Assembly (NCBI GenBank): GCA_035498715.1
Contig: DATJZV010000012.1
Span: forward strand, 1-5,951
Reading direction: 5' to 3'
Origin: DASPSR01 sp035498715
GTDB lineage: Bacteria > Nitrospirota > UBA9217
DNA length: 5,951 nucleotides
Shown here: one piece after another, positions 1 to 4,857 of the stretch
Layout: the number at the start of each line of letters is the position of its first letter
How positions within the stretch are numbered: the first letter of the stretch is position 1
Made by a program: the position numbers and the translations under genes
The notes under the pieces: model-generated
The model's database searches: none
Told to the model about the DNA's origin: nothing
Seen by the model: only the letters and a program-made list of their open reading frames with translations

Positions 1-759
1 CCCGGGAATATATTCGCACTTAACGGTCGAGCCGGGGTGCTGAAGAAAATGGGGCGGTTTTCCGAAGCCCTTGCCGCATACGATGAGACGATTGCATGGT
101 TCCCGGATGATATGGTTGCCCGTAGCGGGCGCGCTGAGGTGCTGAAGGAGATGGGACGGCTTCCTGAGGCGCTTGCCGCCTATGAAGAGATTATCGAACG
201 CTTCAGCGACAATGTGGTTCCCCGGACCGGCCGTGCCGAGGTGCTGAAGGAGATGGGGAGGCATTCTGAAGCCCTTGCCGCATACAATGAGACGATTGAA
301 CTGTTCAGCGGCAATGTGATTGCCCGTACCGGCCGCGCCGAGGTGTTGAAAGAGATGGGACGGCTCTATCAGGCGCTTGCCGCTTATAATGAGACGATTG
401 GACTGTTCAGCGAAAATTTGTTTGCCCGCACTGGCCGGGCGGAGGTCCTTAAGGAGATGGGAAGGCATTCCGAAGCCCTTGCCGCCTATGATGAGACGGT
501 TGCGCTCTTCCCCGGTGATGCGGTTGCCCGTACCGGTCGCGCCGGGGTGCTGAAGGAGATGGGGCGGTTTGTCGAAGCTCTCTCCGCATATGATGAGACG
601 ATTACGCTCCACTCCGATGATATATTCGCCCACAGCGGTCGCGCTGGGGTGCTGAAAAAGATGAGGGGAAGTCCCGATGTCCGAGGCGTTTTTATTGAAG
701 CTTCTCCGCAGTCAGTTTGTAACCATGGCAGCACGACAGTCATCGGGGGTTTCCCATGA
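1..759 (+). CDS. TPR-repeat protein, C-terminal part (5' end outside window)
   Basis: The frame is open from the first base, so this is the C-terminal 252 residues of a longer protein. The first GTG at 37 lies inside a repeat and is not a credible start. From base 61 there are six consecutive 34-residue units of the form xEALAAYdETIxxFxxDxxARtGRAEVLKEMGRx, preceded by a partial unit. The Gly/Ala/Tyr/Ala spacing is that of tetratricopeptide repeats: paired helices that stack into a superhelix and normally act as a protein-binding scaffold. There is no catalytic motif and the partner is unknown. The repeat ends abruptly near residue 221, and the last ~30 residues (from MRGSPDVRG) resemble neither TPR nor anything I recognise. 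The stop overlaps the next start codon (ATGA at 756-759). A frameshift near the 3' end is possible. Repeat identity is sure; function is not. Confidence 0.85.
   Translation, partial: PGNIFALNGRAGVLKKMGRFSEALAAYDETIAWFPDDMVARSGRAEVLKEMGRLPEALAAYEEIIERFSDNVVPRTGRAEVLKEMGRHSEALAAYNETIELFSGNVIARTGRAEVLKEMGRLYQALAAYNETIGLFSENLFARTGRAEVLKEMGRHSEALAAYDETVALFPGDAVARTGRAGVLKEMGRFVEALSAYDETITLHSDDIFAHSGRAGVLKKMRGSPDVRGVFIEASPQSVCNHGSTTVIGGFP
61..672 (+). repeat. Six tandem 102-bp TPR-coding repeats
   Basis: The units are 61-162, 163-264, 265-366, 367-468, 469-570 and 571-672, each encoding exactly one 34-residue TPR. A partial unit precedes base 61. The blocks coding for GRAEVLKEMGR and EALAAY are nearly identical at the DNA level between units (for example gaggtgctgaaggagatggg). 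This implies recent duplication or gene conversion rather than old, diverged repeats. The last unit departs from the consensus at its 3' end. Confidence 0.85.
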
Positions 760-1139
760 ACAGTTTCACAGGTGAAAAGGTGCTGATGCGTATCCAGATC
801 AGCGAGAACGATAAATTCGGGCGAAAGCCGCTCTTCGAGGCGCTTATCGACCTCTTCAACAAGGAGGGGTTCCCCAGCGCTATAGTCCTCAAGGGGGTTG
901 CCGGCTTCGGGGTGGATACCGTTTATCATACCAACAAGCTCCTGGATCTTTCCAGCCAACTCCCTGTCATCGTCGAGGTAATCGAAGGCCGGGAGCGGAT
1001 CGACGAGGTCATGGCGAAGATCGACGCAATGATGAGCGGCGGCCTGATCACTCTTGAAAAGGTGAACGTTGTCCATTACCGTGTCGATAACGACCGACAA
1101 CGACGATTGTCTTACTGCCATCAAGGGGGGACGTGCTGA
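756..1139 (+). CDS. DUF190 family protein (PII-like fold)
   Basis: This 127-residue protein matches the DUF190 pattern by eye. It has an N-terminal strand GEKVLMRIQISEND (residues 6-19), the conserved basic/aromatic step RKPLFEALIDL (23-33), the glycine-rich VLKGVAGFG (44-52), then HTNKLLDLSSQLPVIVEVI (58-76) and the closing GLITLEKVNVVHYR (96-109). DUF190 proteins are small, cytosolic, ferredoxin-like/PII-like domains of unsettled function, often found beside crcB fluoride channels; no crcB is visible here. The family usually ends close to the HYR position, so the last 18 residues are an unusual tail. The ATG is set by the ATGA overlap with the TPR frame and has a G-run at 745-749, six bases upstream. 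The family call is firm; the role is unknown and a link to pupylation is not shown. Confidence 0.85.
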   Translation: MNSFTGEKVLMRIQISENDKFGRKPLFEALIDLFNKEGFPSAIVLKGVAGFGVDTVYHTNKLLDLSSQLPVIVEVIEGRERIDEVMAKIDAMMSGGLITLEKVNVVHYRVDNDRQRRLSYCHQGGTC

Positions 1140-1223
1140 TCATCTTTGACACCACCACCTTTTTGATTGGCGGATTTAAACAGTCGGCAGCGCTGAAGTA
1201 CCTGGCCGCAGCACAACACGTAC

Positions 1224-1230
1224 GAGGAAA
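1224..1230 (+). promoter_or_regulatory. Ribosome binding site favouring ATG 1235 for the ATPase
   Basis: GAGGAAA ends four bases before ATG 1235, with its GAGGA core six bases away, a good Shine-Dalgarno spacing. The competing GTG at 1133 has only a G-run ending two bases before it, which is too close. This decides the start in favour of 1235. Confidence 0.55.
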
Positions 1231-1234
1231 GACC

Positions 1235-3001
1235 ATGACCCCCCAGACCGATAAGATGTTTCCGACTCCTCAAAAGATGAGCTCGGCATTAAAAGAGGCA
1301 GTTGAGCCCATCAATAAAGAGGCCCGGAAAACCTGTCTTCCAGAGGAGTCCGACAAACTGGCGGACCTTGAGGAAAGGGTCAGGGAATCGGAATCCAAAC
1401 GGCTGATGCTCGCAGAGGCCCTCTATTCATCGGGGGAGAAGGTCCGCAGACTCATCCCCGGACCGGAGCGCGAACATGATCGGGCGCAGCCTTTCGGTGT
1501 GTTTGTATGCTATGGCAGCGAGCGGGATACGGCCATAATCAGGCACAACGGCAGGCTATATGAAACCATGATAGAAATGGGAGAGCGGGATCAACAGAGG
1601 CCTCCCGTGAGGACTTTCGCTACCATCCGCGCGTCCGGGGGTGAGGAATTCGCGCAGCGGAGGCGGTTAAGGAAGGGAGAACTGCTGCTGCTCAACAACG
1701 ACCTGCATGTGGTTGACGCACGCGAGTTCGATCTGGTTTGCGGCAATCTCGGAACGGTCCAACAGGTGCTGAGCGACGAGAAGCTGTTGATCAAGGGTGC
1801 GGGGGATGAACGCCGGGTCGTATCAAGGGCTGATCCGTTGATGGGGAGACAAATCCTCGCCGGCGACAACATCGAGTATGATCCCGATTCGCTATTCGCC
1901 TACGCTCTGCTGCCCAAGAGCGAAGTCGACCGGCTGGTTCTCGAGCGAGTGCCAGAGACCTGCTATGAGGAGATAGGGGGGCTAAAGGAGGCCATTCAGA
2001 TCATCCGCGATGCCATTGAGATTCCTCACCTCTATCCGGAATACTTCAGAGAACATAGGCTGAAACCTCCCAAGGGGATACTTCTGTACGGGCCTCCGGG
2101 GTGCGGCAAGACGCTGATCGCCAAGGCGGTGGCAAACAGCCTGACCAGGCGAATCGGCGAGGTGACAGGGGAGCAGGGCGAAAGTTATTTCATTAATGTC
2201 AAGGGACCGGAGCTTCTCAACAAGTATGTCGGTGAAACCGAGCAGGCCATCCGGGACCTCTTTGCCAGGGCAAGGAACCGGGCCACCCACAGGACGCCGG
2301 TGATCATCTTCTTCGATGAGATGGATTCCCTCTTTCGTGTGAGGGGCTCCGGCATCTCCTCGGATATGGAATCAACCATAGTTCCGCAATTCCTGGCGGA
2401 GCTGGATGGTTTGGAGGTATTGGAAAACGTAGTTGTAATCGGGGCCACTAATCGTATTGACCTCATCGATCCCGCCGTTTTGAGGCCAGGCAGGCTCGAC
2501 AGAAAAGTTCGCATACCGCGGCCAGATCGAGACTCAGCTGTGGAGATATTCGCAAGGTACCTGACACCCGATCTGCCTCTCGATCCCGCTGTTGAAGACT
2601 ATTTTGGAAGCTCCTCCGAGGCCGTGAAAGGGATGATTGAGCGCGTCGTTTCCGAAATGTACAGTCTTGAGCCTGAAAACGAACTTATTGAGGTCTTTTT
2701 TGCAAATGGTGCGAACAAGGTCCTCTATCTCAAGGATTTTGTCAGCGGCGCCATTATAGAAAACGTCGTGCGCCGCGCCAAGTTCCTGGCGGTGAAGGAG
2801 CTGATAGACAAAGGCAAAAGGGGAATCAATACGGAACATCTCCTTGCCGCACTCAGGCAGGAGTGCAAGGAAAACGAAGACATCCCGAACTGCGCAAATC
2901 CCGCGGAATGGTCCAGAATCATTGGCAGGGAAGGGGAAAGGGTGGTGCGCGTTCGCACGCTGTGTATTAATGCAAAGGAGGAAGTAGATCACCATGATTG
3001 A
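1235..3001 (+). CDS. arc: Proteasome-associated AAA ATPase (ARC/Mpa family)
   Basis: This 588-residue product has the ARC/Mpa layout: an N-terminal coiled coil (about 37-74), the OB-fold region (about 83-216), then one AAA module. Visible motifs are Walker A GPPGCGKT (286-293), pore loop KYVG (330-333), Walker B IIFFDE (357-362), sensor ATNR (404-407) and arginine-finger segment RPGRLDRK (417-424). NEDIPNCANPAEWSRI and GERVV near the end match Mpa closely. Family members form cytosolic hexamers that grip Pup through the coiled coils and unfold pupylated proteins, feeding the 20S proteasome where one exists. After RTL, where Mpa runs on to a QYL tail that opens the 20S gate, this protein ends in 12 residues, CINAKEEVDHHD, with no QYL or HbYX motif. 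The first OB domain looks about 20 residues longer than in Mpa (near 117-140). The frame can also start at GTG 1133, adding 34 residues and overlapping DUF190 by 7 bases; ATG 1235 has the better ribosome binding site and brings the length close to Mpa. The 3' end overlaps pup by 8 bases. Confidence 0.93.
   Translation: MTPQTDKMFPTPQKMSSALKEAVEPINKEARKTCLPEESDKLADLEERVRESESKRLMLAEALYSSGEKVRRLIPGPEREHDRAQPFGVFVCYGSERDTAIIRHNGRLYETMIEMGERDQQRPPVRTFATIRASGGEEFAQRRRLRKGELLLLNNDLHVVDAREFDLVCGNLGTVQQVLSDEKLLIKGAGDERRVVSRADPLMGRQILAGDNIEYDPDSLFAYALLPKSEVDRLVLERVPETCYEEIGGLKEAIQIIRDAIEIPHLYPEYFREHRLKPPKGILLYGPPGCGKTLIAKAVANSLTRRIGEVTGEQGESYFINVKGPELLNKYVGETEQAIRDLFARARNRATHRTPVIIFFDEMDSLFRVRGSGISSDMESTIVPQFLAELDGLEVLENVVVIGATNRIDLIDPAVLRPGRLDRKVRIPRPDRDSAVEIFARYLTPDLPLDPAVEDYFGSSSEAVKGMIERVVSEMYSLEPENELIEVFFANGANKVLYLKDFVSGAIIENVVRRAKFLAVKELIDKGKRGINTEHLLAALRQECKENEDIPNCANPAEWSRIIGREGERVVRVRTLCINAKEEVDHHD
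2975..2981 (+). promoter_or_regulatory. Ribosome binding site of pup, inside the ATPase gene
   Basis: AAGGAGG, a full anti-Shine-Dalgarno match, lies in the last codons of the ATPase gene, 12 bases before the pup ATG at 2994. That spacing is slightly long. The placement implies coupling of pup translation to that of the ATPase, with strong re-initiation. This suits a small modifier needed in excess. Confidence 0.7.
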
Positions 3002-3182
3002 AACTCGACAAATCCGGACAACCAAAAGGACAAGGACGAAGAAGAAGGAAGAAGCAACTCCGACAGCCGTCAGCGCCGAAAAGAAGATGCAACTGAAAGA
3101 GCTAGACCAGTTCATTGAAGGCGTGCTGGCACAGGCTGGTGAGGAGTTTTTGGAGGACTTCAGACAACTTGCAGGGGAGTAA
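2994..3182 (+). CDS. pup: Pup, prokaryotic ubiquitin-like protein modifier
   Basis: This 62-residue protein fits Pup (usually about 60-70 residues). It has a disordered-looking N-terminal half, a helix-forming region that binds ATPase coiled coils (about 29-48), and the C-terminal phosphorylation-independent ligation tail FLEDFRQLAGE. The last 22 residues align without gaps to M. tuberculosis Pup (IDDVLEEN...QKGGQ): Phe52 matches its Phe, and Phe56 takes the place of its Tyr. Pup is attached through the side-chain carboxylate of its last residue to substrate lysines. Here that residue is already Glu62, so no deamidation would be needed. Two oddities: the end is Ala-Gly-Glu rather than the usual Gly-Gly-Gln/Glu, and residues 5-18 are strongly basic (three Arg, four Lys, then a further Arg), unlike the acidic, Gly-rich actinobacterial N terminus. 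There are seven lysines (11, 16, 17, 18, 30, 31, 35). Position between an ARC ATPase and a PafA/Dop gene confirms the call. Confidence 0.92.
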   Translation: MIETRQIRTTKRTRTKKKEEATPTAVSAEKKMQLKELDQFIEGVLAQAGEEFLEDFRQLAGE

Positions 3183-3203
3183 CGACACGACGGATAGCAC
3201 GGG

Positions 3204-3243
3204 CCTGGAGCATCCGCCGCACCTTGCCAAATTTGCGGCCAGG
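3204..3243 (+). promoter_or_regulatory. Possible hairpin over the ribosome binding site of the PafA/Dop gene
   Basis: In the 72-base pup-PafA/Dop gap, GCCGC (3216-3220) pairs with GCGGC (3235-3239) around a 14-base loop. Outside an 8-base one-sided bulge, CCTG (3204-3207) pairs with CAGG (3240-3243). The outer arm takes in the first three bases of AGGAG (3241-3245), the ribosome binding site nine bases before TTG 3255. No T-run follows, so it is not a standard terminator. A role in lowering ligase translation is inference; short stems like this also arise by chance. Confidence 0.25.
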
Positions 3244-3254
3244 AGATCTTAGGG

Positions 3255-4775
3255 TTGGAGAAGAGGGTCTTTGGAACCGAGTGTGAGTATGCGCTCTTTC
3301 TTCAATCCCCGTATCGCGGCTCCGGAGAAAAAGGAGAGCGCGAGGTGCTGCACGGTAAAGCTCTGGCCAGGCATCTGGAGGAACTGTCCAAGTACCTTGT
3401 TTTGGCCCTCCGGAACCTGAACCTCCCTTTGGCTGGCGAGTTTCTCGGGAACGGCGGCCGCTTTTACATCGACCGCGGACACCCCGAGTATGCTACTCCG
3501 GAATGCCGGTCTGTGAAAGACCTCGTATCGCACGAAAAGGCCGGGGACAGAACCGTGCAGCGCCTGATCCAGGAGGCCCGGCTGCTGATGGCGCAAAAAG
3601 GGATCCCTGGTAAATTGCACGCGTTCAAGAACAACCTCGATCCCTACGGGAATTCCTACGGAAGCCATGAGAACTATCTGGTCACCCCGCAGGCCATGGG
3701 GAATATTCAGGCCATTATTCCGTTTCTGGTCACCCGTCAGATTTTCACTGGCGCCGGCAAGATAACCGGGATCGGCGGCAAGGCCCGCCACGGAGTCTTC
3801 GGTGCCCCTTTCCAATTGACACAACGGGCTGATTTCATCGATCATGTATTCAGCGACCGGACTACGCAGATGCGCGGTATCATCAATACGCGCAAACGCG
3901 ATATCCCTCGGCATGGAGAAAACATCCGGCTTCATGTCATTCTGGGAGACTCGAACATGTCCGATTACGCCATCGCATTGAAGATCGGCGTAACGGCAAT
4001 GCTCCTGAGACTCCTGGAAGAAGATGCCCTGCACGATATTCCGCACCTTTCTCAGCCGGTGAATGCGCTGAAGGAAACGTCAATCAACCATGACTCCCTT
4101 CTCGAAATGGAAGGGCAAAAATGTCGGTATACGGCCCTTGACATTCAATGCCTATATTTGGAGAAAGCACAGCGGTTTTTCTCGATCCATGAACCGGATT
4201 CCGAAAGCAGGGAATTGCTCAGCCACTGGGAGGGTATTCTAAACGCACTGAATTACGTGAGGCTTTCAAAGAACAGAGGGGCCATAGAGGACGATCCATA
4301 TGAGGCCAGAAGGAGGATAGACTGGCTTTTGAAATTCTGGCTGTCTGAACGGGCTAGGAAGAAGTCCTGGACGAGTTGGGATGAACCTAACCTGAGGCTG
4401 ATGGACTTCAGATATCATGACCTGGATCCTCACACTGGCCTGTTCGAACGCTGCCGGACCCTCGATCTTGTTGACTGGCTGGCGGAAGAAGAGGAGATTG
4501 TGAGAGCAGAGAGCGATCCGCCAGGAGATACCAGGGCGTGCATGCGCGGCCTGATCATTCAGGAAAGCATGAACAAAGAGGTCGAAGTAATCGTCAAGAA
4601 CTGGGAATCCATCAAGATCCTGGCAGGAAGAGCGCCCCGCTCGCAAAACGCTTTCGACAGGCACAAGCGGATGATCAATTGTCTGCAAATAAAACTGAAC
4701 GATCCTTTTGAAAGTCGCAACCCGGCTCTGATGACGAAGGTCAGGGAATTCATTCACAAACAGAGCACTCGTTAG
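3255..4775 (+). CDS. Pup ligase / deamidase-depupylase family protein (PafA/Dop)
   Basis: This 506-residue enzyme belongs to the carboxylate-amine ligase-like family of PafA (ATP-dependent ligation of Pup to lysines) and Dop (removal or deamidation of Pup). Key motifs are GTECEY (7-12, metal-binding Glu9/Glu11), RFYID (69-73, Asp73 at the catalytic aspartate), HPEYATPEC (76-84), KNN (125-127), NSYGSHENYL (133-142), PFLVTRQ (156-162), QLTQRADFI (187-195), RGIINTR (207-213), RLHVILGDSNMSD (225-237), RIDW (354-357) and TRACMRG (426-432). It mixes the two types. GDSNMS, RIDW, YHDL, the C-terminal DPF segment and the lack of a full-length Dop loop are PafA-like; SYGSHEN and the GIGG...PFQLTQR stretch are Dop-like. 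The spacing from Glu11 to NGGRFYID is also intermediate. With only one copy here and a Pup ending in Glu, a ligase is the simplest reading, but I cannot settle it. It starts at TTG with AGGAG nine bases upstream; no in-frame ATG lies near. Probably co-transcribed with arc-pup. Confidence 0.9.
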   Translation: MEKRVFGTECEYALFLQSPYRGSGEKGEREVLHGKALARHLEELSKYLVLALRNLNLPLAGEFLGNGGRFYIDRGHPEYATPECRSVKDLVSHEKAGDRTVQRLIQEARLLMAQKGIPGKLHAFKNNLDPYGNSYGSHENYLVTPQAMGNIQAIIPFLVTRQIFTGAGKITGIGGKARHGVFGAPFQLTQRADFIDHVFSDRTTQMRGIINTRKRDIPRHGENIRLHVILGDSNMSDYAIALKIGVTAMLLRLLEEDALHDIPHLSQPVNALKETSINHDSLLEMEGQKCRYTALDIQCLYLEKAQRFFSIHEPDSESRELLSHWEGILNALNYVRLSKNRGAIEDDPYEARRRIDWLLKFWLSERARKKSWTSWDEPNLRLMDFRYHDLDPHTGLFERCRTLDLVDWLAEEEEIVRAESDPPGDTRACMRGLIIQESMNKEVEVIVKNWESIKILAGRAPRSQNAFDRHKRMINCLQIKLNDPFESRNPALMTKVREFIHKQSTR

Positions 4776-4840
4776 GACAAATTACAATGCGCAGCCGTTG
4801 CCAGAGTAAAATATTATACCCCGAAAATCCTAGCGGAGTG
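4766..4840. repeat. Imperfect inverted repeat bracketing the PafA/Dop-nadE gap
   Basis: Arm CACTCGTTAGGA (4766-4777, containing the PafA/Dop stop codon) pairs with TCCTAGCGGAGTG (4828-4840). All twelve positions pair, with one G-T wobble and one bulged G at 4835. The 50-base spacer is AT-rich, with TATTATACC at 4812-4820. The long loop and missing T-run argue against an intrinsic terminator. The right arm ends just before the nadE ribosome binding site AAAGGA (4843-4848). It could be an operator-like or RNA element; no function is established. Confidence 0.35.
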
Positions 4841-4857
4841 TAAAAGGATTCGGAAAT

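Noticed and set aside
486..1124. Minus-strand open frame of 212 codons opposite TPR/DUF190
   Set aside because: It spans two well-supported + strand genes, its translation shows no recognisable domain, and parts look like the reverse of the TPR repeat.
1146..1180. TTGACA (1146-1151) as a promoter for the pupylation genes
   Set aside because: The hexamer is a perfect -35, but no -10-like hexamer lies 16-18 bases downstream; the nearest (TTTAAA, 1175-1180) is 23 bases away.
2534..3115. Minus-strand open frame of 193 codons opposite the end of arc and pup
   Set aside because: The sense strand encodes the conserved ATPase C-terminal domain and Pup. The hydrophobic start of the minus-strand frame is the complement of the Lys/Glu-rich pup codons.
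3526..3546. Loss of a catalytic Asp in the PafA/Dop protein (SHEKAGD where PafA has THDRAG)
   Set aside because: Counting in M. tuberculosis Dop and PafA places the catalytic aspartate in the RLYVD/RLYLD strand, which is intact here as RFYID; the HEKAG position is not that residue.
3249..4046. Minus-strand open frame of 265 codons opposite the PafA/Dop gene
   Set aside because: It lies entirely over highly conserved PafA/Dop motifs on the other strand; the translation has no family resemblance.
4798..4820. Sigma-70-type promoter for nadE using TTGCCA and TATTAT
   Set aside because: The spacer is only 8 bases and no -35-like hexamer sits at the right distance upstream of TATTAT.
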